This document shows, piece by piece, positions 33,140-40,598 of a stretch of DNA of 64,000 nt. The DNA comes from a virus: positions 1 to 64,000 of IMG/VR virus record IMGVR_UViG_3300024262_005408. One strand, 5' to 3'. Under the pieces are notes generated by a model. It searched no databases. It was given only the letters and a program-made list of their open reading frames with translations, and was not told where the DNA came from. Position 1 is the stretch's first letter, and every line of letters starts with the position of its first letter. The translations under genes were made by a program, and so were the position numbers.

Positions 33140-33873
33140 ACATCTGATAATACATGAACAATGTGTTTTAATATTTTACTTCTAACTATATCATCACTTC
33201 CAAAATAAAACGCTGATATACCGTGGGTCTTACTTATATCATTGTCAAATGCTTCAATGATAGAAGAAAACCCAGATTTACCATTAATATCTGATTGATT
33301 AGAATCACCAATGACTACATATTTGGACCCTTCACCAAACCTTGTTAAAATGGTTGTTATTTCTTGTTTTGTAAGATTTTGAGCTTCATCTACTATTACC
33401 ATTGATTTATTAAATGTTAACCCCCTAGTAAAATTTACAGGTAAACATTTAATATATTCTTTTTTAAACAAAGAGTTAGCTGTGGTCTTTGTTACTAGTT
33501 CATCCAATTTATCCATTAACGGTAAAGAATAAGGAAGGAATTTTTCATCTAACTGCCCTGGAAGGTGACCGATTTTTTGATTTGCCGATTCTACAACGCT
33601 CCTCAAATATATTATTTGACTCATCTTATTTGTTGCTACAAGAGTTAAAGCACCAAAAACAGACAAGTACGTTTTAGCTGTCCCGGCGAACCCATCAGCA
33701 AAAACTATTTTTGTGTCTTCTTGAAGAAGGGTTTGTATAAACTTTTTTTGATTTTCCGTAAAATCAAATTTATTTTTAACATTAAAGTTTAAATCCCAGT
33801 TACCTTGCAAATCTGTTGTGTGTAACTGTTCCGACTCGAAAACCGCGGCTAGCCGCGAGCGTTTTGTTGCCAT
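33136..33873 (-). CDS. phoH: PhoH-like ATPase
   Basis: 245 residues. Walker A G-F-A-G-T-A-K-T at 61-68, Walker B V-I-V-D-E-A-Q-N, and the G-D-S-N-Q-S-D motif of PhoH. PhoH is a widespread P-loop gene in marine phages, related to helicases and possibly acting on RNA; its function is not proven. A perfect GC palindrome lies in its first codons. An ATTAAATA box at 33882-33889 on the minus strand, eight bases before the ATG, may be its promoter. Confidence 0.92.
   Translation of the reverse strand: MATKRSRLAAVFESEQLHTTDLQGNWDLNFNVKNKFDFTENQKKFIQTLLQEDTKIVFADGFAGTAKTYLSVFGALTLVATNKMSQIIYLRSVVESANQKIGHLPGQLDEKFLPYSLPLMDKLDELVTKTTANSLFKKEYIKCLPVNFTRGLTFNKSMVIVDEAQNLTKQEITTILTRFGEGSKYVVIGDSNQSDINGKSGFSSIIEAFDNDISKTHGISAFYFGSDDIVRSKILKHIVHVLSDV
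33844..33857. repeat. 14-base GC palindrome at the 5' end of phoH
   Basis: CGCGGCTAGCCGCG is a perfect palindrome with 12 of 14 bases G or C in an AT-rich genome. It covers codons 6-10 of phoH. It could fold close to the start of a near-leaderless message. Confidence 0.6.
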
Positions 33874-33890
33874 ACTATTAATATTTAATC

Positions 33891-33918
33891 TTGATAATAC
33901 ATTTGTTCATAATAAAAT
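33891..33918 (+). promoter_or_regulatory. Sigma70-type promoter of queE
   Basis: -35 TTGATA at 33891-33896, 16-base spacer, -10 TAAAAT at 33913-33918, ATG 33926 after seven bases. Confidence 0.6.
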
Positions 33919-33925
33919 CATTTAT

Positions 33926-34669
33926 ATGAATAACAGCGATGAAACTATTTATCTTAGCGATGATAAAATATTTTACACAGTTGAAGGAGAAGGAGAGTTT
34001 GTAGGTTACCCTTCTGTTTTTATGAGACTATCAATGTGTAATCTAACATGTAAAGGATTTGCATCTGCTGCTTCTCCTCACGGTTGTGATAGTTTTATAT
34101 CTTGGCGCGTTAAAAATAAATTTACAATTAAGGAAGTTTTTGATCTTCTTGAAAGTGGTGGTTATAAAGATCATTTATACAATGGTGCTATATTAAAAAT
34201 TACTGGCGGAGAACCTCTAGTACAACAAAAGGCATTATTAAAGTTTTTAGATTATATGGAAGTTGAATGGGGATGGGTACCTCGTATAGATTTTGAAACT
34301 AATGCAACAATCTTGCCTGATCCAGAGTGGTTGAGAGTCGGCGCCACGTTTACTACATCTCCTAAGATGAGTAATAATGGTGATCCTGAAGATCGTCGAT
34401 ATAAACCAAAAGTATTAGATTGGCACTCTACTAATGGATCTGGATTTAAATTTGTAATTGATAAAGAATCAGATCTAGATGAAGTATTTGCAAAGTATAT
34501 TGATCCGTTTGACATACCAATTGGTAGAGTGTGGTTAATGCCTTGTTGTGGTAGCAGAGAAGAGCATATAGAAAAAGCCCCTATGGTTGCTGAACTAGCT
34601 AAGAAGCATAGATTTAACTTTAGTTCACGACTACATTTATTAGTGTGGGATAAAGCCTTGCTCGTTTAA
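33926..34669 (+). CDS. queE: 7-carboxy-7-deazaguanine synthase (QueE)
   Basis: 247 residues from ATG 33926. A radical SAM enzyme that converts carboxy-tetrahydropterin to 7-carboxy-7-deazaguanine. T-V-E-G-E-G-E-F-V-G and F-M-R-L-S-M-C-N-L-T-C precede a third Cys in H-G-C-D-S, so the cluster motif is C-x3-C with the third Cys 12 residues on instead of three. G-G-E-P-L-V-Q-Q follows. The cluster spacing matches some atypical and phage QueE proteins that I recall. Confidence 0.92.
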   Translation: MNNSDETIYLSDDKIFYTVEGEGEFVGYPSVFMRLSMCNLTCKGFASAASPHGCDSFISWRVKNKFTIKEVFDLLESGGYKDHLYNGAILKITGGEPLVQQKALLKFLDYMEVEWGWVPRIDFETNATILPDPEWLRVGATFTTSPKMSNNGDPEDRRYKPKVLDWHSTNGSGFKFVIDKESDLDEVFAKYIDPFDIPIGRVWLMPCCGSREEHIEKAPMVAELAKKHRFNFSSRLHLLVWDKALLV

Positions 34670-34686
34670 TACCATATATGACATAG

Positions 34687-34726
34687 GAGAGTTAGGTTAG
34701 GGGTTCTGAGCTCCAGCCTAACTCTC
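34687..34726 (+). terminator. Inverted repeat between queE and the convergent GIY-YIG gene
   Basis: Ten-base perfect arms at 34687-34696 and 34717-34726 around a 20-base loop that contains GAGCTC. It overlaps the 3' end of the GIY-YIG gene. Only a weak T-run follows on the plus strand (34732-34735), so termination is possible but not certain. Confidence 0.45.
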
Positions 34727-35306
34727 TCCATGTTTTACCTCTCCACCCAAACCTCCAATACCTCTTTGATTCAATCTTCTTATCTACATACTTTATACAT
34801 CTGTTCATTATAGTTACATTTGAACACTCATTTGTCTCTGCTGCTTTAAATGCATTTGTGAACTCTCCTTTTGGTGTGTAATACCTGTACTTTTCATGAC
34901 ACTTACTATTAATAGCTGATCTTTTCTTTTTATATTCATCTGAGCAATTTGCATAAAACCTTTTAAGAGAAATAATCTTCTTTTTATTTTGTTCTTCTGT
35001 AATACTTCTTCCGAGCATTGTGGGTCCACCATCTCCTCTCTCAGGTACCAAATTAGCCCAACCCTCACTCTTTACTATATCCTGCTCCTCACTTAATAAT
35101 ATAGCCTGCTTAATAAACTCTTCCTTATCTGTAAACTCTCCAACAATCTCTGTAGTAATATCTCCCCCATGTACATTAAGATGTCTTTTCCAGTAACTAC
35201 CTGATCCCTTGTATGTAAAAGGGTATTTAGGATTATCTGTAGATGTTTTACAGAGATATTTTAAACCTGTCTTATTATGTGTTTTAATCATTAAGTAATG
35301 TGTCAT
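34692..35306 (-). CDS. GIY-YIG homing endonuclease
   Basis: 204 residues. The start H-Y-L-M-I-K-T-H-N-K-T-G-L-K-Y-L-C-K-T with Y-K-G-S-G-S-Y-W matches the degenerate GIY-YIG family found free-standing in T4-like phages, in which the first motif is Y-L-x-I-K. The C-terminal half has N-A-F-K-A-A-E, a NUMOD1-like helical DNA-binding repeat. Its minus orientation inside a plus-strand region and its own exact late promoter suggest insertion as a mobile gene after queE. Confidence 0.82.
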   Translation of the reverse strand: MTHYLMIKTHNKTGLKYLCKTSTDNPKYPFTYKGSGSYWKRHLNVHGGDITTEIVGEFTDKEEFIKQAILLSEEQDIVKSEGWANLVPERGDGGPTMLGRSITEEQNKKKIISLKRFYANCSDEYKKKRSAINSKCHEKYRYYTPKGEFTNAFKAAETNECSNVTIMNRCIKYVDKKIESKRYWRFGWRGKTWRELGWSSEPLT

Positions 35307-35311
35307 ATAAT

Positions 35312-35319
35312 TATTTATA
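35312..35319 (-). promoter_or_regulatory. T4-type late promoter TATAAATA
   Basis: An exact octamer on the minus strand, five bases before ATG 35306. Confidence 0.65.
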
Positions 35320-35377
35320 CTTTTAATGCCTGGTCCTCATGAAAAATACCCCTATTACCTCTCAAAAAAATACTGAC

Positions 35378-35405
35378 TTGAAGATCTAGGGCCATAACTT
35401 ATGTA
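35378..35405 (+). promoter_or_regulatory. Weak sigma70-type promoter candidate
   Basis: TTGAAG, 16-base spacer, TATGTA; ATG 35411 after five bases. The -10 is poor. Confidence 0.3.
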
Positions 35406-35410
35406 TTAAT

Positions 35411-36244
35411 ATGAACGATTGGGTGGTCCCGAATTTTTATAAAGCACCAGAAAATTCTCTATTTGATAAAGAGTTCGATTATTTTGTAAGCTTGGGTCAT
35501 AGGTGTTGTGTTGGTCAAGCACTAAACTACATGCGTAAATCTTCTTTTCCGTTTGATTGGCAAGTAACAAAAATGTCTGCCCTTGCAAATATTTTTAAAA
35601 ATGAATTTAAAAACTTTTATCCTGATAGCGGTGTAGATTTTGCTCATGTGATCTACTATCAGGATGAAAATAATCAAGAAACTGATAGAATTAATGAAGA
35701 AGCAACATATGAAATATATAATCGCCGTAGTAAGAGATTAGTTAAATTGTTGAAAGAAAATGAACGAAAATTATTGTTTGTTCGTCATAAGTATATTTGG
35801 TACTGGTCTAAATGGCCAGAACATGGTGCACAATATGATGCAAACCCGGTAGATTACGATATTCAACAGTTAGTTGAAGTTTCAAACATTTTAAAAAATC
35901 AATATGGAAATGATAAATTTGAAATATTGTACGTTTATCAAGATATGAGAGATTTTAAAGAATTCGAGTGGGATGAAAACGGAGAAATAGATCAAAGAAG
36001 TTTCACATTACCGGCGGGACAGGAACAGATGGAGTTAGCAAAACAATTTACATATGTTGAGCAGTTAGGGTTTAAAGATAAAAATATTACACCTGTTGTA
36101 GTAAAACCTAATAATGTAAGAGTTGAAGGTAATGCAATGTGTAGCGCTATTAATTCATTTATAAAATTATCTGATATTCACGATTTTAATTTACCCTACG
36201 GTTATGAAAAAATTAAATTATCCAGAAATATAGATGTCGAATAA
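35411..36244 (+). CDS. DUF1796 putative papain-like cysteine peptidase family protein
   Basis: 277 residues. F-V-S-L-G-H-R-C-C-V-G-Q-A-L-N then S-S-F-P-F-D-W-Q-V matches DUF1796, a family often found beside glycosyltransferases, with a candidate catalytic Cys in the R-C-C pair. A later R-H-K-Y-I-W-Y-W could carry the His. It overlaps the next gene (GT34-like) by 11 bases, so the two are read together. Whether it is a peptidase or a sugar-related enzyme is not known. Confidence 0.75.
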   Translation: MNDWVVPNFYKAPENSLFDKEFDYFVSLGHRCCVGQALNYMRKSSFPFDWQVTKMSALANIFKNEFKNFYPDSGVDFAHVIYYQDENNQETDRINEEATYEIYNRRSKRLVKLLKENERKLLFVRHKYIWYWSKWPEHGAQYDANPVDYDIQQLVEVSNILKNQYGNDKFEILYVYQDMRDFKEFEWDENGEIDQRSFTLPAGQEQMELAKQFTYVEQLGFKDKNITPVVVKPNNVRVEGNAMCSAINSFIKLSDIHDFNLPYGYEKIKLSRNIDVE

Positions 36245-36890
36245 AAAAGCAGTACTACAATCTATATGTAACAATTATGAAGACTTAATTAATGTAACTA
36301 GACCACATAACGCAGAATATGCAGATAAAATAGGGTTTGATTACATTCTTCATAAAAATTTGGAAGTTTTAGGCCGTTCGATTTTTAAACATGATCGAGC
36401 CCCGGCTTGGAACAAAATGTATTCTATAAAATATCTTTTTGCAAAAGGATACGAACAAATATTTTTATTAGATGGTGATGCTGTAGTAGTAGACAAAGAA
36501 AAAAATGTTTTAGATTTAAAAAAAGGAAAAGAAGATAAAAGTATCCATATTTGTTGTGACGGCCTCGAAAAAACGTTAATTCATGTTAATACAGGGGCTA
36601 TTTTTATTGAAAAAAATAAGTATACAATACAGTTTATTGAAAACGTAATAAACACCCCGAATTTGCTATGGCACAATACCAGAAATTGGGAACAAAATGC
36701 AATACATGAAGAATTTGATAAAGTTGAATTTTTGTACACAAAAATAGTACAATTATATGATTCAGATTATTTTAACCATAACGGTGATTGGGTTTTCCAT
36801 CCATGCTGGGACTGCACTTCAGCTGAAAAGGTATCGTTAATAAAAAAGAAATTAAATCACCCCAAACAAGATGTATTAAAAATGGGTTGA
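36234..36890 (+). CDS. GT34-like (GMA12/MNN10) glycosyltransferase
   Basis: 218 residues. The A-W-N-K-M-Y-S-I-K segment followed by I-F-L-L-D-G-D-A-V-V-V gives the D-x-D metal/nucleotide-sugar site. V-N-T-G-A-I-F-I-E and N-W-E-Q-N-A-I follow in the order seen in GMA12/MNN10-type galactosyl- and mannosyltransferases. A relative lies at 43594. Acceptor unknown. Confidence 0.8.
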   Translation: MSNKKAVLQSICNNYEDLINVTRPHNAEYADKIGFDYILHKNLEVLGRSIFKHDRAPAWNKMYSIKYLFAKGYEQIFLLDGDAVVVDKEKNVLDLKKGKEDKSIHICCDGLEKTLIHVNTGAIFIEKNKYTIQFIENVINTPNLLWHNTRNWEQNAIHEEFDKVEFLYTKIVQLYDSDYFNHNGDWVFHPCWDCTSAEKVSLIKKKLNHPKQDVLKMG

Positions 36891-36897
36891 ATAAATA
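36890..36897 (+). promoter_or_regulatory. T4-type late promoter AATAAATA
   Basis: Six bases before the second of two tandem ATGs (36901, 36904), favouring 36904 as the start. Confidence 0.55.
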
Positions 36898-36903
36898 TAG
36901 ATG

Positions 36904-37173
36904 ATGACCCGGTTTCAGCTAAGATGTAATGAATTGTTAGAACATACCGATTTAGATCCTAACGAGCTAACTATTGGAGATGTAATAAGAAATGTAAATC
37001 CTGAATGTAAACATTTTAAGAGCAAAGGTAAAGTTATTGCAATAAAACCTATGCACGGTGACACTGGCGAATCGGGTAACTTAGTAAGATACATAGTTTT
37101 AAATAGGGGTAAGACATTTAACCCTGGTGATGAACTTGAAAAAACCGAAATTCAATTAGATAAAATTTTGTGA
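36904..37173 (+). CDS. Small hypothetical late protein
   Basis: 89 residues. The N-terminus M-T-R-F-Q-L-R-C-N-E-L-L-E may be a short targeting tag. The body looks like a small beta-barrel (K-G-K-V-I-A-I-K-P...V-L-N-R-G-K-T-F-N-P-G-D). Function unknown. Confidence 0.65.
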   Translation: MTRFQLRCNELLEHTDLDPNELTIGDVIRNVNPECKHFKSKGKVIAIKPMHGDTGESGNLVRYIVLNRGKTFNPGDELEKTEIQLDKIL

Positions 37174-37219
37174 ATTACGAATACCGAATACATAAGTAAT
37201 AGTCTTTTCATTAGTAATT

Positions 37220-37227
37220 AATAAATA
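37220..37227 (+). promoter_or_regulatory. T4-type late promoter AATAAATA
   Basis: Six bases before ATG 37234. Confidence 0.6.
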
Positions 37228-37233
37228 TATAAA

Positions 37234-38898
37234 ATGAACAGAAGTAAAGACATTTCAGCCATTTTCGAAAATTACCAAGGAACGTTGGATATGTCCCCTC
37301 AAACATCGTTTAAACAGGATAAAGAATTTTTTCAATATGTTATAGAAAGTAATCCTCACTTAGCCCCGCTAAGAAACGTAAAATTAAAATATATTTTTGA
37401 ATTATATAAACTCAAATTAAAAGAAAATCTTGATAGAGATATGCCAGGTTTAATAACAGAAAATACACAATTAAACCTTACATTAAGAGAGAGTTTTGAT
37501 ATTATTCAAGATTTTACAAAAAATGTTTCTGATAAAAGTGCTTATGAGGGTGTAAAAGAAATTTTTGAAAGTATTTGTGCAGATTATCTACTTCAAAAGG
37601 GTGATGGGTTATTACTAGAAGTTGGTTATAGAGACACAGCATCCGGCATGGGTAGCCGGCCAACTAGTGCTACCTCTAATAAAAGGGTACCAAGCATGCG
37701 GCCCGACTTAGTAAAAAGAAGAGCTCGGTACGCGCAAAAGAGAGGTGAAGTAGCACAACCACTAGCACAAGCAACAACTCAGCCCGGTGCGACAGAAACT
37801 ATTACAAAAGACGTAGAGGCAGTAGCAAGACCTGCTGCACCTGCAGGACCAACAGCTCAAGCAATACAGCAACAACAGCAACTGCGTCAGCAAGGTGCGG
37901 AACTTAAAAACCTACAAGCTCAGCAAGGTCAACCAAATGCTGCTCAAATACAGGGCCAACAGAAAATGCGTGAAATGCAGGCACAAAATGATGCGATGCA
38001 AAAGCAAATTCAGGACATGGAAGCTAAAGAAGCTGAAATGTCTGCTGCTCAAAAAGCTCAGTCTGATGCACAGCAAGAAGCAATGCAAAAGCAAATGGCT
38101 GCTATGGCAGCGGTGATGCAGCAAATGGCAGACCAACAGCAGAAGCAAACTCAACCTCCGGTAATAGACATAGAAACAGAAACAGAAACAGAAACAGAAG
38201 GTGAAGCAGGAGCACCCGGTGCAGCAGGAGCACCCGGTGCAGCAGGAGCACCCACACCTGCTAAAAAGCCAGGTATGTTAGCTAGAGCAGGTGGTTGGTT
38301 AAAGGATAAGGCTGCACAAGTCGCACCGACAGTTGGTATGGCGGCAGGTGGTTTACTTGGTAGTGCTTTAGGTCCAGCTGGGACGATCGGTGGCGCTGCT
38401 TTAGGTAAAGCATTAGGTGCCGGGACCCAATCTGCGATAAACGCACCAAAAGGTGGCCGAATTAAAGCGGCGATGCAAACACCAGTAGGTAAACATTTAG
38501 CACAAGGTGCCGCCGTAGGTGGTCTAGGTGCATTAATGGGTGCCGGTGGTGGTGAAGAAGCAGCTGCTACACCAGATGTTACACCAGATGTTGCACCACT
38601 AGGTGGTGGTACAACTCCTGCTAGTATGGTTGGTGATACAGCTGATGTAAACAGCCCAGAATATCAAGCATCTATGACTCAAGTAGCTGATACTCAACCA
38701 GCGTTAATGAATGCCGACGGCAGCATGGGCCCGGGTACGGAATCTGGTATGGAAGTAGATGAAACAGAAACAGCAACAGAAGAAGCACCATATGGTATAA
38801 ACCCAAATACAGGAGAGCCATTACCAGCACCAAGAGGGCAGGTTAAAGGTGGTAAAGGATTAATGAATCTTGCTAAAGGATTCGCAAAATACGGATAA
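37234..38898 (+). CDS. Gln/Ala-rich late protein with glycine-zipper membrane segment
   Basis: 554 residues. Residues 1-12 end in A-I-F-E (tag-like). An N-terminal helical domain of ~130 residues is followed by a long Gln-rich coiled coil (about 200-305). Next come a short E-T repeat, three copies of G-A-P-G-A-A-like collagenous repeats, and a Gly/Ala hydrophobic region (about 365-435) with glycine-zipper spacing that could insert in membranes. No enzymatic motif. It could be an injected channel- or tube-like protein, or a head scaffold; both are inference. Confidence 0.75.
   Translation: MNRSKDISAIFENYQGTLDMSPQTSFKQDKEFFQYVIESNPHLAPLRNVKLKYIFELYKLKLKENLDRDMPGLITENTQLNLTLRESFDIIQDFTKNVSDKSAYEGVKEIFESICADYLLQKGDGLLLEVGYRDTASGMGSRPTSATSNKRVPSMRPDLVKRRARYAQKRGEVAQPLAQATTQPGATETITKDVEAVARPAAPAGPTAQAIQQQQQLRQQGAELKNLQAQQGQPNAAQIQGQQKMREMQAQNDAMQKQIQDMEAKEAEMSAAQKAQSDAQQEAMQKQMAAMAAVMQQMADQQQKQTQPPVIDIETETETETEGEAGAPGAAGAPGAAGAPTPAKKPGMLARAGGWLKDKAAQVAPTVGMAAGGLLGSALGPAGTIGGAALGKALGAGTQSAINAPKGGRIKAAMQTPVGKHLAQGAAVGGLGALMGAGGGEEAAATPDVTPDVAPLGGGTTPASMVGDTADVNSPEYQASMTQVADTQPALMNADGSMGPGTESGMEVDETETATEEAPYGINPNTGEPLPAPRGQVKGGKGLMNLAKGFAKYG
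38164..38252 (+). repeat. Short tandem repeats in the Gln-rich gene
   Basis: A six-base GAAACA-type repeat (about four copies) is followed by an 18-base GCAGGAGCACCCGGTGCA-type repeat of about three units. They encode E-T and A-G-A-P-G-A repeats. Copy number is likely variable between strains. Confidence 0.75.
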
Positions 38899-38899
38899 G

Positions 38900-39469
38900 A
38901 TGATTAATTTTAAAGAATTTTATATAGAAGAAGCTTTAGGAGAGTATTTCCCTACTGTAAAAAAAGCAGGTCGTATGTTAAAATCATTACCAAGAAATAT
39001 TGCAAAAGGTGTGCGCAGTATGTCACCAGAGTATCAAAAACAGTTTACCCCTGGAACTGCCGGTTTTGATAAAGGCGCTGATATTTTGTCGGGTAAGACG
39101 ATGGGTGAAATACAAGCGAAAATTTTAGCATGGCGTACTAAAAATATCACATCTAAAGACGGTACCCCCGCAGCAAGAAGAGCAGAAGAAGAATTAGCAA
39201 GTATAGCAGCTCCACCTGGTGGGACAGGAGCTGCCAAAGCCATTGAGTTTAGGCCTGACGGTAAATTTACTGATTCGGGGTATACACCACCAGGTCACTC
39301 GAGCCCTAAAGCATTTGATCATATAGGCCACTATGCCAATACAGTGCTTGATTCTATGCTTATATATGCGCAAAAAGGTTACCCTTTAAAAGATATAGTA
39401 AGATTTCTGAGATTTGACAAAGTAGCTTTAGACCTTTTAAAAAAGCACGGTTACTTATACACTGGATAA
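38900..39469 (+). CDS. Putative internal-head protein
   Basis: 189 residues from ATG 38900, one base after the previous stop. M-I-N-F-K-E-F-Y-I-E-E-A closely resembles the T4 internal-protein targeting peptide, with cleavage expected after I-E-E before Ala. The rest is basic, with a Pro/Gly-rich middle and a helical C-terminus. Unknown function. Confidence 0.72.
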   Translation: MINFKEFYIEEALGEYFPTVKKAGRMLKSLPRNIAKGVRSMSPEYQKQFTPGTAGFDKGADILSGKTMGEIQAKILAWRTKNITSKDGTPAARRAEEELASIAAPPGGTGAAKAIEFRPDGKFTDSGYTPPGHSSPKAFDHIGHYANTVLDSMLIYAQKGYPLKDIVRFLRFDKVALDLLKKHGYLYTG

Positions 39470-39496
39470 AAAAAGTTAATATTTTATATTAATTAA

Positions 39497-39841
39497 ATGG
39501 ACAAACAAAGCGAAGAAAATACCGTCTTCGATACAGGTGCTCAAAGAGATGATAGAAAGGGTAAATTGCGCTTCTCTCTTGTTCCTCACAAACCTTTAGA
39601 ACGGTTAATGAAAAGATACTTAGAAGGTGCTGAAACATACGGAGAGAACAATTGGAAGAAGGGTATGCACTATTCAATATATTATGACAGTGCAATGAGA
39701 CACCTTACAAGTTTTTGGCAAGGTAAAAAGAGCGAAGATCATTTAGCTGCTGCAGCATGGAATATATTTGCGCTTATGCATCATGAAGATATAAAAATAG
39801 ATGCTTTAGCTCTGGATGATAGAGACAATAACCCTAATTAA
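39497..39841 (+). CDS. dATP/dGTP diphosphohydrolase-like protein (DUF5664)
   Basis: 114 residues. G-A-Q-R-D-D-R-K-G-K-L-R-F-S-L-V-P then Y-G-E-N-N-W-K-K-G and E-D-H-L-A-A-A-A-W-N match the MazG-like all-alpha DUF5664 family. E-D-H supplies the metal residues. Such enzymes hydrolyse purine dNTPs to monophosphates, shaping the pool during replication. It stops just before a nucleotide-kinase-like gene. Confidence 0.85.
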   Translation: MDKQSEENTVFDTGAQRDDRKGKLRFSLVPHKPLERLMKRYLEGAETYGENNWKKGMHYSIYYDSAMRHLTSFWQGKKSEDHLAAAAWNIFALMHHEDIKIDALALDDRDNNPN

Positions 39842-39845
39842 TAAT

Positions 39846-40598
39846 ATGCGTATAGCAGTATCAGGAACAGCCTGTCAAGGGAAGACCACTTTAGTAAAGG
39901 ATTTTATAAAGGAGTGGCCCATGTATTCTACACCAGAAAAAACATACAGAGATTTTATTATTGAAAACGACTTACCTCATAGCGATAATACAAATAAGGA
40001 TGCACAGTGGTCTATTCTAAATCATACCATCGATACAATAATGGAATCAGAAAAAGGAGATAAAGTTATTTATGATAGGTGTCCTTTAGATAATTTAGTA
40101 TACTCGTTATGGGCTCATGAAAAAGGTATAAATGATATAGATACAAAATTTATTAATAAATGTATCCCTGTTGTACGCGAAAGTTTGAAATTTTTAGATG
40201 TAATATTTTTTACCCCTATTACAAAAGTAGGGCCTGTTGAATTAGTAGGTGATGGTACAAGATCAATTAATAAAGAACACATAGAAGAAATAGATAATCT
40301 TTTTAAAGGAATGGAACAACAATATTTTCAAAATCTTAAAGGTTCTCCATTCTTACCTTATGATGAATGCCCGGCAATTGTAGAAATATTTGGTAATCAA
40401 AAAGAACGCATTCATTTAATAAGACAATATTTAGATGCTGAAGGTGACTTATTAGGTGATAATGAATCTGAAATTTTAGACCCTAATGAAATTATGGATA
40501 TGGAATCAATAATCAGAGATCAGCAAATAGAAATTGCACACGAAAAACAAAAGGCTGATGTATTGTATCAACATATTCAGAATACAAAAAATAATTAA
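39846..40598 (+). CDS. P-loop nucleotide kinase-like protein
   Basis: 250 residues from ATG 39846. P-loop G-T-A-C-Q-G-K-T-T at 7-15, I-Y-D-R-C-P-L-D-N at about 69-77 as the DR(S/C) motif of deoxynucleoside and NadR-like kinases, and a C-terminal helical extension. It lies after the dNTP hydrolase gene, so a nucleotide or nucleoside phosphorylation role is likely. It could also be a NadR-type ribosylnicotinamide kinase, which would fit the NMN adenylyltransferase-like gene at 23056. Confidence 0.75.
   Translation: MRIAVSGTACQGKTTLVKDFIKEWPMYSTPEKTYRDFIIENDLPHSDNTNKDAQWSILNHTIDTIMESEKGDKVIYDRCPLDNLVYSLWAHEKGINDIDTKFINKCIPVVRESLKFLDVIFFTPITKVGPVELVGDGTRSINKEHIEEIDNLFKGMEQQYFQNLKGSPFLPYDECPAIVEIFGNQKERIHLIRQYLDAEGDLLGDNESEILDPNEIMDMESIIRDQQIEIAHEKQKADVLYQHIQNTKNN

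Noticed and set aside
33818-33926. Upstream extension of queE
   Set aside because: The extension overlaps phoH antisense and the promoter. The homology starts after ATG 33926.
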